Positions 36,379 through 44,970 are shown, numbered from the stretch's first letter. The stretch is 64,000 nucleotides of DNA from Chitinophagales bacterium (GCA_017303455.1 JAFLBM010000006.1:171989-235988); one strand, 5' to 3'. Notes: a model not told the origin generated them from the sequence alone. Numbers and translations: made by a program.

Positions 36379-37908
36379 ATGAAATCATTTAATAAATTTT
36401 ATACTGTTGTTGTACTGCTGCTGATCAGCAGCAGTATTGTAACTGTCACCGGTTGTAAAAAATTCCTGGACACACAGGCGCAGGGGTCTTACAATCTTGA
36501 GAACTATCCGTATCCCGGCGGTTCTGGTCCTTATGATCAATTCATTTTTGCAGCGTATAATGACCTGCGCAGTTTTAATGTGCACAGCCAGTCGTTTATC
36601 ACTGCTTCCAGTATCCGCAGTGATGATGCGGATAAAGGAAGCACACCGGCTGATGGAGGTGCCAATGCTATTGATATGGACAACTTCCCGGTACAACCGA
36701 GCAACGGTTTTTGTAATACCTTATGGACCGGCTATTATGCATTGATCAATAAATGTAATACCACCATATCACAGGTGGTCAATAATGCAGCTATTGTTGC
36801 ACCGGCTCAAATAAAAGATCAAACAATTGCTGAAGCAAAATTCATCAGGGCTTATGGCTATTTCAATCTTGTTCGCTTTTTTGGAAGAGTTCCGCTGGTA
36901 GATACCGGAATTTCAGGTAATATTCCCCAAAGCACAGCGGCACAAGTGTATGCATTCATAGAAAACGATCTCAATTTTGCTGCTGCCAACCTGCCGCTGA
37001 ACTGGGACCCTAAGTTTGTGGGAAGGGCAACCAGTGGTGCTGCCAACGGGCTGCTGGCCAAAGTCTATCTTACCCAGCAAAAATGGGCACAGGCAATGGC
37101 TGCTGCCAATGCAGTGATGACATCGGGCCAGTATGACTTAAGCACTACCTACGATAAAATTTTCCGTGAAGAAGGGGAGAATAGTAAAGAATCTGTTTTT
37201 GAAGTACAGGCAACGGCATCAGCGGCTATACAAACAGCCAACGGGGTGCAGTATGCACAAATACAGGGTATCAGGGGTACCGGTGTCTGGGACCAGGGAT
37301 GGGGATGGAATTCACCCAGCACTTTTTTAGAAGCTGCTTATGAAGCCAATGATCCCCGTAAGAACAGAACGATCATGTATACGAGTACCGCTACTACCAC
37401 CTATCAAACCATCTACGGAGAAAATCTGCCGGTTGGTTTGCCTAATCCGCGGTATAATAATAAAGTATACACCAACCCGGCCCTGCGATCATCAATTGGC
37501 AACCGCTTTGGTTACTGGATGAATGTTCGTATTCTTCGTTATGCGGATGTGGTGCTGATGTATGCTGAAGCAGCGAATGAGGTTGGAGGCACCGCAAATA
37601 CCACTGCTGCATTAGCCGCTTTGAATTCCGTACGGGCAAGAGCAAGGAATGGTAACAACAGTATATTACCGAATGTGACCACCACCGACCAGGCTTTACT
37701 GCGGGATGCTATCCGTAAAGAACGCCGGGTGGAACTAGCCATGGAGCATGATCGTTTCTTTGACCTGGTAAGATGGGGAATTGCGCAAGATGCTTTACAT
37801 GCAGCGGGTAAACCCAACTTCAGTAACAGCCGTGATGTTTTGTTACCTATCCCGCAAACACAAATTGACCTGAGTGCAGGTGTATTAACACAGAACCCCG
37901 GTTATTGA
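36379..37908 (+). CDS. SusD/RagB-type nutrient-binding outer-membrane lipoprotein
   Basis: 509 residues with a lipobox VTGC (Cys26) followed by KKFLDT, typical of SusD. TPR-like helices carry AEAKFIRAYGYFNLVRFFGRVPLVD and ATSGAANGLLAKVYLTQQKWAQA, and the C-terminal part has LRYADVVLMYAEAANEVGG and IRKERRVELAMEHDRFFDLVRWG, both hallmarks of the family. It forms the lid of the SusC pore and binds the oligosaccharide at the cell surface. The gap from susC is 10 bases and to the LamG lipoprotein 17 bases. Confidence 0.94.
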   Translation: MKSFNKFYTVVVLLLISSSIVTVTGCKKFLDTQAQGSYNLENYPYPGGSGPYDQFIFAAYNDLRSFNVHSQSFITASSIRSDDADKGSTPADGGANAIDMDNFPVQPSNGFCNTLWTGYYALINKCNTTISQVVNNAAIVAPAQIKDQTIAEAKFIRAYGYFNLVRFFGRVPLVDTGISGNIPQSTAAQVYAFIENDLNFAAANLPLNWDPKFVGRATSGAANGLLAKVYLTQQKWAQAMAAANAVMTSGQYDLSTTYDKIFREEGENSKESVFEVQATASAAIQTANGVQYAQIQGIRGTGVWDQGWGWNSPSTFLEAAYEANDPRKNRTIMYTSTATTTYQTIYGENLPVGLPNPRYNNKVYTNPALRSSIGNRFGYWMNVRILRYADVVLMYAEAANEVGGTANTTAALAALNSVRARARNGNNSILPNVTTTDQALLRDAIRKERRVELAMEHDRFFDLVRWGIAQDALHAAGKPNFSNSRDVLLPIPQTQIDLSAGVLTQNPGY

Positions 37909-37925
37909 TTGTCTGACTTTAAAAA

Positions 37926-38822
37926 ATGAAACAAATGAAATTTCAAAAATCATATACAAAATACAGTGTGGCTGCCGTCGTAATGGCACTGGCGTTCACT
38001 TCCTGCAAAAAAGATGGTAACCCGAATGATCTTCCCGCCGTTGATCCATCTGCTTATGCAGGCACAGTTGATGGCTTTAACAGTTCCGACGAAGTATTTC
38101 CTGAAAATCTTATAGCATACTGGAGTTTTGATGACACGAAAAATGAATTGAAAACCGGGACCGCCCCCTTCTCTTCTTTAAATGACAGCTATGTGACAGG
38201 TGCTGTGCGGGGAAAAGCCCTGAGCCTGGCTGCTGGATTTGTTTATTATAAAACACAATTCCAGGCATTCAAAACAGATTCCTTAAAGAACTGGAGTATC
38301 AGCACCTGGGTCAAAGTAAAAAACAATGGTTCAAAAAGAACGATGGTTTTCCAGATGGCCAGGCCGGGTGTATTTAATGGGAATATCAATTTCGCATTGA
38401 ATACAAATGGTTATCCGGTGACCAATGACTCTACGTTAAGGATACAGCCTACTTTTTCAACAATCGGCGGCGGCACACAGGATAACCTGAACAATGCTGC
38501 CGGGCAGGATAAAGCCAACCTGAATGACTGGGTTCATATTGTGTTAACTTATGACTTCAGTACGGGTGTGTTTAATAACTGGATGAATGGGCGAAAAGTA
38601 GGCAACTTCCCCAACCGTGGAACGGGTAATAATAATTACAAATCATGGGAACCCAGTGAGGTCTTCTTTGGGGCTAATTACAATGCGGCAGGTATGCCGG
38701 TGAATGCTGACGTTAATTTTGCACCGATGACAGGCCAGATTGATGAAGTACGTTTCTATAATAAAACCCTTCCGGATGCTTTTATCAAGGCATTGTATAA
38801 CCTTGGTAAGGCAAACAAATGA
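37926..38822 (+). CDS. LamG/concanavalin-like domain lipoprotein, candidate surface glycan-binding protein
   Basis: 298 residues; ATG at 37926 (another in frame at 37935). A lipobox-like FTSC (Cys27) is followed by KKDG, a charged surface-export-like stretch. Residues ~65-290 form one LamG/jelly-roll domain: LIAYWSFDDTKNELK, ALSLAAGFVYYKT, WSISTWVKVKN, DWVHIVLTYDFSTGVFNNWMNGRKVG and GQIDEVRFYNKTL. It has no catalytic residues of a GH16-type enzyme (no ExDxE motif). Its place directly after SusD is where PULs encode surface glycan-binding proteins. The ligand is presumably the same glucan cut by the following GH144 enzyme. Confidence 0.85.
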   Translation: MKQMKFQKSYTKYSVAAVVMALAFTSCKKDGNPNDLPAVDPSAYAGTVDGFNSSDEVFPENLIAYWSFDDTKNELKTGTAPFSSLNDSYVTGAVRGKALSLAAGFVYYKTQFQAFKTDSLKNWSISTWVKVKNNGSKRTMVFQMARPGVFNGNINFALNTNGYPVTNDSTLRIQPTFSTIGGGTQDNLNNAAGQDKANLNDWVHIVLTYDFSTGVFNNWMNGRKVGNFPNRGTGNNNYKSWEPSEVFFGANYNAAGMPVNADVNFAPMTGQIDEVRFYNKTLPDAFIKALYNLGKANK

Positions 38823-38840
38823 TCATTCATCCAAAAAGCT

Positions 38841-38873
38841 GTGTCCCTGCAATGGCAGGGCACCCCTTTTTTT
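38841..38873 (+). terminator. Intrinsic terminator/attenuator between LamG lipoprotein and GH144 genes
   Basis: GTG-T-CCCTGC (38841-38850), tetraloop AATG and GCAGGG-CAC (38855-38863) give a 9-bp stem with one bulged T. CCC and seven Ts (38867-38873) follow. It sits inside an otherwise same-strand operon, 18 bases after one stop and 13 before the next start. It probably ends a share of susCD-LamG transcripts so the glucanase is made at a lower level. Confidence 0.72.
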
Positions 38874-38885
38874 AAACGGTACAAC

Positions 38886-40244
38886 ATGAAATATATCTTC
38901 TATAGCCTGGTTGTTATTTGTGTAACTGCCTGTTCCGGTTCCAAAACAGCATCCATAAAAAGTGATACAGGTATTTTCTCATCGAAGGCCGATGAAGAAT
39001 TGTTTACCGAAGTGCAAAGAGGAACCTTTAAGTATTTCTGGGATGGAGCAGAACCCAACAGCGGCCTGGCCAGGGAACGCTATCATGCAGATAATATATA
39101 CCCGCAAAATGATAAGCACATCGTTACAAGTGGCGGGGGAGGCTTTGGAGTGATGGCCATTCTTGTTGGTATTGAAAGAAAATTCATTACAAGAGAAGAA
39201 GCTGTACAACGCCTGGAAAAGATCATCGGGTTTTTAGAAACAGCGGATCGTTTTCATGGCGCATGGCCGCATTGGTGGAACGGGGAAACCGGGAAAGTAA
39301 AACCGTTCAGTCGTTATGATGATGGCGGTGACCTGGTAGAAACATCTTTCATGTTGCAGGGTCTTCTTTGTGTCCGCCAGTATTTTCAGCAGGGAAATGA
39401 AAAAGAAAAAGCACTGGCAGCCCGGGTGGATAAACTCTGGAAAGAAGTGGAGTTTGATTGGTACCGAAACGGGAAAAATGTATTGTACTGGCATTGGAGC
39501 CCGGATAACGGGTGGAGAATGAATTTTGCTGTGCATGGTTATAATGAGTGTTTGATCATGTATGTGCTGGCCGCCTCATCACCCACACATGGCGTACCTG
39601 CAGAAGTATATCATGAAGGCTGGGCACAAAACGGAAAGATCAATGAAAAACCGGCCTATTATGAGGACATTAAACTTCAAATGAACCACCAGGGTGATGC
39701 AGGCAACAGCGGTCCTTTGTTTTGGGCGCATTATTCTTACCTGGGTTTAGACCCACGAGGCTTGAAAGATAAATATGCAGACTACTGGAAGGATAATACC
39801 AATCATGCACTCATTCATTATAAATGGTGTGTCAATAATCCCAATAAGTATAAAGGATACGGCCCGGATAGCTGGGGATTAACATCCAGCTATTCCATGA
39901 AAGGATATGCAGGGCATGCACCCACTGAAAAAAGAGATTTGGGTGTTATTTCACCCACCGCAGCTCTATCCTCTTTTCCGTACACGCCAAATGAATCCAT
40001 GGCAGCGATGAGGCATTGGTACAATACGATGAAAGATAAACTCTGGGGACCCTATGGTTTTTACGACGCATTCAGTGAAACAGCCAACTGGTATCCGCCC
40101 CGTTACCTGGCTATTGACCAGGGCCCTATCGTGGTAATGATGGAAAATTACCGCAGCGGCTTATTATGGAAATTATTTATGAGCTGCCCGGAAATAAAAC
40201 AAGGGTTAAAGAAATTGGACTTTCAAAGCCCGCATTTGAAATAA
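38886..40244 (+). CDS. GH144-type glycoside hydrolase lipoprotein, putative endo-beta-1,2-glucanase
   Basis: The ATG at 38886 is chosen because an earlier GTG (38841) would start inside the terminator stem. The 452-residue protein has a lipobox VTAC (Cys16), so unlike its paralogue at 5912-7345 it is membrane-anchored, possibly at the surface. Shared family blocks: GGGFGVMAILVGIERKFI, RYDDGGDLVETSFMLQGLL (D145, D146, D149, E152), YWHWSPDNGWRMNFAVHGYNECL (E221), WGLTSSYSMKGYAGHAPTEKRDLG, SPTAALSSFPYTP and AIDQGPIVVMMENYRSGLLWKLFM. The acidic residues keep the same spacing (72 residues from D149 to E221) as in the first copy. GH144 cuts beta-1,2-glucan internally; placement next to SusCD supports a role as the PUL's endo-enzyme. 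Confidence 0.87.
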   Translation: MKYIFYSLVVICVTACSGSKTASIKSDTGIFSSKADEELFTEVQRGTFKYFWDGAEPNSGLARERYHADNIYPQNDKHIVTSGGGGFGVMAILVGIERKFITREEAVQRLEKIIGFLETADRFHGAWPHWWNGETGKVKPFSRYDDGGDLVETSFMLQGLLCVRQYFQQGNEKEKALAARVDKLWKEVEFDWYRNGKNVLYWHWSPDNGWRMNFAVHGYNECLIMYVLAASSPTHGVPAEVYHEGWAQNGKINEKPAYYEDIKLQMNHQGDAGNSGPLFWAHYSYLGLDPRGLKDKYADYWKDNTNHALIHYKWCVNNPNKYKGYGPDSWGLTSSYSMKGYAGHAPTEKRDLGVISPTAALSSFPYTPNESMAAMRHWYNTMKDKLWGPYGFYDAFSETANWYPPRYLAIDQGPIVVMMENYRSGLLWKLFMSCPEIKQGLKKLDFQSPHLK

Positions 40245-40250
40245 ACAGTA

Positions 40251-40280
40251 GCGGCTGCAATATTTTGCAGCCGCTTTTTT
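40251..40280 (+). terminator. Strong intrinsic terminator after the GH144 lipoprotein gene
   Basis: GCGGCTGCAA (40251-40260), loop TATT, TTGCAGCCGC (40265-40274): a perfect 10-bp stem followed by six Ts (40275-40280). It lies 7 bases past the GH144 stop and marks the end of the sigma/FecR/SusCD transcription unit. Genes from 40374 on must have their own promoter or rely on read-through. Confidence 0.9.
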
Positions 40281-40301
40281 ATAGTAAGAAGCTAACCCTC
40301 T

Positions 40302-40336
40302 TTTGCAGAACCCGTTTATAATGTTGGCTATCTTTA
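40302..40336 (+). promoter_or_regulatory. Possible Bacteroidota-type promoter for the GDPD-GH3-FGE unit
   Basis: TTTG at 40302-40305 (-33-like) and TATCTTTA at 40329-40336 (one mismatch to TAnnTTTG) are separated by 23 bases, in the gap just after a strong terminator and 37 bases before the GTG start of the next gene. Spacing is slightly long, so this is tentative. Confidence 0.4.
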
Positions 40337-40373
40337 CCAGGCTATTTCCTGCGCTACTTAAAAATAATAACCA

Positions 40374-41177
40374 GTGAAAGCATTCATTTTTGCAAGCTGC
40401 AGTTTGTTATTACTAACAGCTTGTTCTGTAACACAAAAAAGCATAACAAATGTGAAGTTTGCTAAAAACCCTGTTGTGGCCCATCGCGGGGCCTTTAAAA
40501 TGAATGGCTTTCCGGAAAATTCTATTGCTTCGCTGAGAGAAGCGATCCGTTTAAAATGTACCGGCTCAGAATTTGATGTACGGATGACAGCCGATGATTC
40601 ACTGATCATTAACCACGATCCGCATTATAATAAACTGGAGATCGAGAAAACAAGCTATGTGGAATTGAGTCAATACAAATTATCCAACGGCGAGAAACTG
40701 CCAACACTGCGGGAATACCTGCTTGCTGGCCTTGCTGACAATAAATTAACAAGGCTGGTACTGGAGATCAAGCCTTCCGGCATTAGCAAGGAAAGAGGAA
40801 AACTGGTTGCAGAACGATCAGTTGCACTGGTCAAGGAATTGAAAGCCGCTCTGATGACCGTATATATCAGTTTTGACTACGGGATCCTGAAGAAAGTGAT
40901 TGAGATTGATCCCGCAGCATCAACACAGTACCTGAACGGGGAAAAATCACCGGAACAATTAAAAGCAGATGGAATTGCTGGGGCTGATTATCATTTTTCG
41001 GTTTTTAAAAAGAATCCCGGTTGGATAGAACAGGCAAAAAAATATAAACTCATTTTAAATGCCTGGACAGTGAATGATGCCGAAACAATGGATTGGTTAT
41101 TGAAAAGCGGCTTTGATTTTATTACCACCAATGAGCCGGAGTTATTATTGGAGAAAACAGCCCGTTCGGTTAAATAA
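40374..41177 (+). CDS. Glycerophosphodiester phosphodiesterase (GDPD) family lipoprotein
   Basis: GTG start, 267 residues, lipobox LTAC (Cys17). The GDPD catalytic set is complete: VVAHRGAF (His37, Arg38), FPENSIASL (Glu48, Asn49), SEFDVRMTADD (Glu66, Asp68) and INHDPHYNK (His81), with VLEIKPSG and the C-terminal NAWTVNDAETMDWLLKSGFDFITTNEPELL. The family releases glycerol-3-phosphate from glycerophosphodiesters. Its position between a GH144 and a GH3 gene in a probable beta-1,2-glucan locus is notable, because osmoregulated periplasmic glucans of Proteobacteria carry phosphoglycerol substituents. That link is inference; ordinary phospholipid-derived substrates remain possible. Confidence 0.92.
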   Translation: MKAFIFASCSLLLLTACSVTQKSITNVKFAKNPVVAHRGAFKMNGFPENSIASLREAIRLKCTGSEFDVRMTADDSLIINHDPHYNKLEIEKTSYVELSQYKLSNGEKLPTLREYLLAGLADNKLTRLVLEIKPSGISKERGKLVAERSVALVKELKAALMTVYISFDYGILKKVIEIDPAASTQYLNGEKSPEQLKADGIAGADYHFSVFKKNPGWIEQAKKYKLILNAWTVNDAETMDWLLKSGFDFITTNEPELLLEKTARSVK

Positions 41178-41193
41178 ATAGCTTAGCTATTTA
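41175..41193. repeat. Perfect 19-bp palindrome at the end of the GDPD gene
   Basis: TAAATAGCTTAGCTATTTA at 41175-41193 is a perfect dyad around one T, beginning with the GDPD stop codon and ending 19 bases before the GH3 ATG. A/T-rich with no T-tract after it; could be an operator or a weak mRNA hairpin. Confidence 0.5.
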
Positions 41194-41212
41194 CAATTAA
41201 TATATACCTGTT

Positions 41213-43444
41213 ATGAAATTTGTTTGCCTGGTAACACTGATAGTATCATTTACTGTTCTTCCTTTTCAACAATTAGTTGCACAGAAAAAAACGATTGATC
41301 AGAAAGTCGATTCTGTTTTAAAGCGAATGACCCTGGAAGAAAAGGTGGGACAAATGAACCAGTATAATGGACCCTGGGCAGCTACAGGGCCGTTGACTAA
41401 CGATGACAATCTCTTGTCGCAGATAAAAGAGGGTAAAGTGGGTTCTATGCTGAATGTGACCGGTGTGGCAAGAACAAAAGACCTGCAGCAACTGGCCCTG
41501 CAGTCAAGGATGAAGATCCCTTTATTATTCGGGCAGGATGTGATACATGGCTACAGAACTATTTTCCCCATACCATTGGGTGAAGCAGCCAGTTGGGATA
41601 TCACCGCAATAGAACAATCAGCAAGGGTGGCTGCAACTGAAGCAGCCGCTGTTGGCGTACACTGGACTTTTGCCCCCATGGTGGATATTGCCCGTGACCC
41701 ACGATGGGGAAGAGTGATGGAAGGCGCCGGTGAAGATCCCTATCTCGGTTCGCTGATCGCTAAAGCAAGAGTAAAAGGTTTCCAGGGGAAAGGATTGGGT
41801 AACACTGATGCAGTAATGGCTTGTGCTAAACATTTTGCAGCCTATGGGGCCGCCATTGGCGGCCGGGATTATAATTCAGTGGATATGAGTCTGCGGATGC
41901 TGCACGAAATTTACCTGCCGCCCTTTAAAGCAGCGGCAGATGCAGGTGCTGCCACATTTATGAATTCATTTAACGACCTGAATGGTATTCCGGCTACGGG
42001 AAATAAATATTTACAGAGAGACCTGTTAAAAAGAGACTGGAAGTTTAAAGGCTTTGTAGTGAGCGACTGGGGCAGTGTGGGAGAGATGATCAATCATGGT
42101 TTTTCAAAAGATAATTATGAAGCGGCGATGCAGGCGGCGAATGCAGGCAGTGATATGGATATGGAAAGCCGTAGTTATATCAAACACCTGGTTACACTGG
42201 TAAAGGAAGGAAAAGTGAAAATGAGTATTATTGATGATGCAGTTCGCCGCATTCTGAAAAAGAAATTTGAAATGGGACTATTTGACGATCCTTTTAAATA
42301 TTGCAACGAAGAAAGAGAGAAAAGACAATGGAATAATGCGGAGCATATAAAAGTGGCAAGAGATATGGCGAAAAAAAGCATTGTGCTTTTAAAGAGCGAT
42401 AACCACTTACTGCCTCTTAATAAGCAAACTAAAAAAATTGCACTCATCGGCCCTTTCGCCAAAGCAAAATCCGATAACAATGGTTTCTGGAGTTATGACT
42501 GGCCGGATGATACCGCAAGAATTTCTTCTCTCTGGGAAGGGGTGCAGAAAAAGATCGGTGCAGATGGAAAAATGCTTTATGCAAAGGGGTGTAACATTAA
42601 TGATACAGTACAAACAGGTTTTACAGAAGCAGTCGCCGTGGCTAATGAAGCAGATATTGTTATCATCAGTGTGGGTGAAGCGAGGGATATGAGCGGTGAA
42701 GCAAAAAGCAGGAGCAGTATCCAGTTGCCAGGTGTGCAGGAAGAACTGATCAAAGCAATAATGGCAACCGGTAAGCCGGTGGTAGTGATGATCAGTGCAG
42801 GTCGTCCGCTGATCTTTAACTGGACGGCTGATCATGTGCCGGCTATTGTATATACCTGGTGGCTGGGTACCGAAGCAGGCAATGCCATGGCAGATGTATT
42901 GTTTGGAGATTATAATCCATCCGGAAAATTGCCCATGAGTTTTCCAAGATCAGAAGGACAGATACCGATCTATTATAATTATTATAATACGGGCCGTCCT
43001 GCCACCAGCGACAGCGATCGCTTTTACCGTTCAGCTTATATTGATCTTTCTATTCATCCAAAGTATCCATTTGGTTACGGGCTTGGCTACTCAAAATTTG
43101 AATACAGTGAGATCAGGCTGAGTAAGCAGCAATTCAAACCCGGAGAAAAAATGGATGCGATTGTTACAGTTCGTAATACAGGTGAATATGATGGCGAAGA
43201 AGTGGTTCAATTATATATAAGAGATATCACCGGATCGGTAGTAAGGCCGGTAAAAGAATTGAAAGGATTTCAGAAGATACTGCTGAAAAAAGGGGAAGCA
43301 AAAGAAATCCGATTTACTATTGGTGCTGATGACCTTCGTTTTTACAACGATAAGTTGCAATATATTTATGAGCCTGGTGAATTTAAATTGTTTATCGGTG
43401 GCAGCAGTACTGATGTGAAAGAAGCAGATTTCAAACTACTTTGA
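41213..43444 (+). CDS. Glycoside hydrolase family 3 beta-glucosidase (second copy)
   Basis: 743 residues with a signal peptide (MKFVCLVTLIVSFTVLPFQQLVAQ). It parallels the GH3 at 26513: FAPMVDIARDPRWGRVMEGAGEDPYLG, KHFAAYGAAIGGRDYNSVDMS and nucleophile Asp285 in GFVVSDWGSVGEM. A second domain follows with VGEARDMSGEAKSRSS, then a fibronectin-III-like C-terminus (MDAIVTVRNTGEYDGEEVVQLYIRDITGSVVRP). Divergence between the copies is spread throughout, so they are not a recent duplication. In this locus it would finish off sophorooligosaccharides from GH144. Chitinophaga GH3 enzymes acting on such products are known, but the activity is inferred here. The FGE gene starts 4 bases after the stop. 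Confidence 0.92.
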   Translation: MKFVCLVTLIVSFTVLPFQQLVAQKKTIDQKVDSVLKRMTLEEKVGQMNQYNGPWAATGPLTNDDNLLSQIKEGKVGSMLNVTGVARTKDLQQLALQSRMKIPLLFGQDVIHGYRTIFPIPLGEAASWDITAIEQSARVAATEAAAVGVHWTFAPMVDIARDPRWGRVMEGAGEDPYLGSLIAKARVKGFQGKGLGNTDAVMACAKHFAAYGAAIGGRDYNSVDMSLRMLHEIYLPPFKAAADAGAATFMNSFNDLNGIPATGNKYLQRDLLKRDWKFKGFVVSDWGSVGEMINHGFSKDNYEAAMQAANAGSDMDMESRSYIKHLVTLVKEGKVKMSIIDDAVRRILKKKFEMGLFDDPFKYCNEEREKRQWNNAEHIKVARDMAKKSIVLLKSDNHLLPLNKQTKKIALIGPFAKAKSDNNGFWSYDWPDDTARISSLWEGVQKKIGADGKMLYAKGCNINDTVQTGFTEAVAVANEADIVIISVGEARDMSGEAKSRSSIQLPGVQEELIKAIMATGKPVVVMISAGRPLIFNWTADHVPAIVYTWWLGTEAGNAMADVLFGDYNPSGKLPMSFPRSEGQIPIYYNYYNTGRPATSDSDRFYRSAYIDLSIHPKYPFGYGLGYSKFEYSEIRLSKQQFKPGEKMDAIVTVRNTGEYDGEEVVQLYIRDITGSVVRPVKELKGFQKILLKKGEAKEIRFTIGADDLRFYNDKLQYIYEPGEFKLFIGGSSTDVKEADFKLL

Positions 43445-43448
43445 TGAA

Positions 43449-44576
43449 ATGAGAAAAGTGGCAGCTTATATTATATTGTATATGCTGATTATAACAGCAA
43501 TAGCCAGTTGCTCTTCCGAAAGTAATACCGCTTCGGTAGCAAAAGACAGTATGATCTCCTGTGAACAAAATCTTCCTTCCAGGTTGGCAGTAAAGAATAA
43601 CGATAGTTTGAAAATCACAAGTGAAACGATGTCGACTGAAGGAATGGTTTGGGTCAAAGGGGGTGAATATATGATGGGAGCTGCTGATGGAGAAGGAAGG
43701 CCGGATGAATACCCGCAACATAAAGTAAAGCTGGATGGGTTCTGGATCGATATTACTGAAGTGACCAATGCACAGTTCAAAAAATTTATTGATGCGACAG
43801 GATATATTACAACAGCAGAACAGAAACCGGACTGGGAAGAATTGAAAAAACAATTACCGCCAGGAACCCCTAAGCCAGATGAAAGTATGCTAGTCGCCTC
43901 TTCCTTAGTATTTACGCCTCCTGCATTACCTGTTCCGCTGAATGATGTGGCACAATGGTGGAGCTGGAAAGAAGGGGCTGATTGGAAACATCCGCAAGGT
44001 CCGGGGAGCAGTATCGAGGGAAAAGAAAATTACCCGGTTGTTCATATTTCCTGGTATGATGCCGTAGCGTATTGTAAATGGGCAGGCAAACGCTTACCCA
44101 CCGAAGCAGAATGGGAAATGGCAGCAAGAGCAGGCGCTGATAATAAATATACCTGGGGTAATGAAGATCCTGAAACCGGTAAACCCAAAGCCAATACCTG
44201 GCAGGGGAACTTCCCGGTTAAGAATACAGGTTGGGATCAATTCAACAGGTCTTCCCCGGTAAAATCATTTGCTGCAAATGGGTTGGGTTTATATGATATG
44301 GCAGGTAATGTATGGGAATGGTGCAACGACTGGTACAGGCCGGATCATTACTCCTACGAAAAAAATTTGCTGACAACCAACCCCAGAGGCCCGGCATCGG
44401 GTTATGATCCGATGGAGCCAACCATACCCAAAAAAGTGGTCAGGGGTGGCTCGTTTCTCTGCCATTCTTCTTACTGTAAAGGATACAGGGTGAGTGCCCG
44501 GATGAAAACCTCTCCTGATACCGGGCTCGAACATACCGGCTTTCGCTGTGTAAAAGACAGTGTACCCGGCAACTGA
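43449..44576 (+). CDS. Formylglycine-generating enzyme (SUMF1) family lipoprotein
   Basis: 375 residues with lipobox IASC (Cys21). The FGE-sulfatase domain runs from ~65 (MVWVKGGEYMMGAADGEGRPDEYPQHKVKLDGFWIDITEVT split across the region) through PVVHISWYDAVAYCKWAGKRLPTEAEWE and GLYDMAGNVWEWCNDWY. The segment GGSFLCHSSYCKGYR near the end has both active-site cysteines (Cys338 and Cys343), as in true copper-dependent FGE, whereas many SUMF1-like proteins lack them. FGE turns a Cys/Ser in sulfatases into formylglycine. No sulfatase is encoded in this window, so its client is elsewhere or it acts differently. It is the last gene of the locus and converges with the DUF4834 gene. Confidence 0.88.
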   Translation: MRKVAAYIILYMLIITAIASCSSESNTASVAKDSMISCEQNLPSRLAVKNNDSLKITSETMSTEGMVWVKGGEYMMGAADGEGRPDEYPQHKVKLDGFWIDITEVTNAQFKKFIDATGYITTAEQKPDWEELKKQLPPGTPKPDESMLVASSLVFTPPALPVPLNDVAQWWSWKEGADWKHPQGPGSSIEGKENYPVVHISWYDAVAYCKWAGKRLPTEAEWEMAARAGADNKYTWGNEDPETGKPKANTWQGNFPVKNTGWDQFNRSSPVKSFAANGLGLYDMAGNVWEWCNDWYRPDHYSYEKNLLTTNPRGPASGYDPMEPTIPKKVVRGGSFLCHSSYCKGYRVSARMKTSPDTGLEHTGFRCVKDSVPGN

Positions 44577-44597
44577 TTACGGGGAAACCAACTTAAC

Positions 44598-44840
44598 TTA
44601 TTTCACTTCTTCAAAATCTATATAATCGTCCGGAGAAGCTTTAGAAGCCTTATTGTTATCTGCATAGGCAGCAGAAGGCTGTGACTGAGCTTGTTGCTGC
44701 TTGTATTGTTCGTTCATTTTTTCCTGCATTTCCCGGAAACCCTTTTTGATCGTCCTGGTGGTTTTGTACACAGGTATGACCAACTTAAAGATGAACTGGT
44801 ACAGGAACCAGATCAGCAGGGCATACAAAACATATTTCAT
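44598..44840 (-). CDS. DUF4834 family small membrane protein
   Basis: 80 residues: an N-terminal membrane segment (YVLYALLIWFLYQFIFKLVIPVY), a basic stretch, a Gln-rich helix (EMQEKMNEQYKQQQAQ) and an acidic C-terminus DDYIDFEEVK. These features match DUF4834, a short family of Bacteroidota with unknown function and a conserved acidic tail. It is divergent from rimP across a 168-base region and convergent with the FGE gene. Confidence 0.8.
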   Translation of the reverse strand: MKYVLYALLIWFLYQFIFKLVIPVYKTTRTIKKGFREMQEKMNEQYKQQQAQSQPSAAYADNNKASKASPDDYIDFEEVK

Positions 44841-44919
44841 ACCGTAAAGATAGTACGGGCTGGCGGGTCATCACCGTTTTTTGGATGTGGTTTACCGAAA
44901 TCTTAACCGGCAGAGAGTA

Positions 44920-44952
44920 TTTGGGTGATAAAGGGTATTTCCCTTACATTTG
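44920..44952 (+). promoter_or_regulatory. Bacteroidota sigma-A-type promoter of the rimP-nusA-infB operon
   Basis: TTTG at 44920-44923 (-33 element) and TACATTTG at 44945-44952 (exact TAnnTTTG -7 element), with a 21-base spacer, agree with the consensus for primary sigma promoters in Bacteroidota. Transcription would begin about 44957, giving a leader of ~50 bases before the rimP ATG at 45009. Confidence 0.72.
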
Positions 44953-44970
44953 CAGCGGAAAGAGCAGATA

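Noticed and set aside
37926..38822. Reading the LamG lipoprotein as a GH16 glucanase
   Set aside because: The jelly-roll fold is shared, but the ExDxE catalytic motif is absent.
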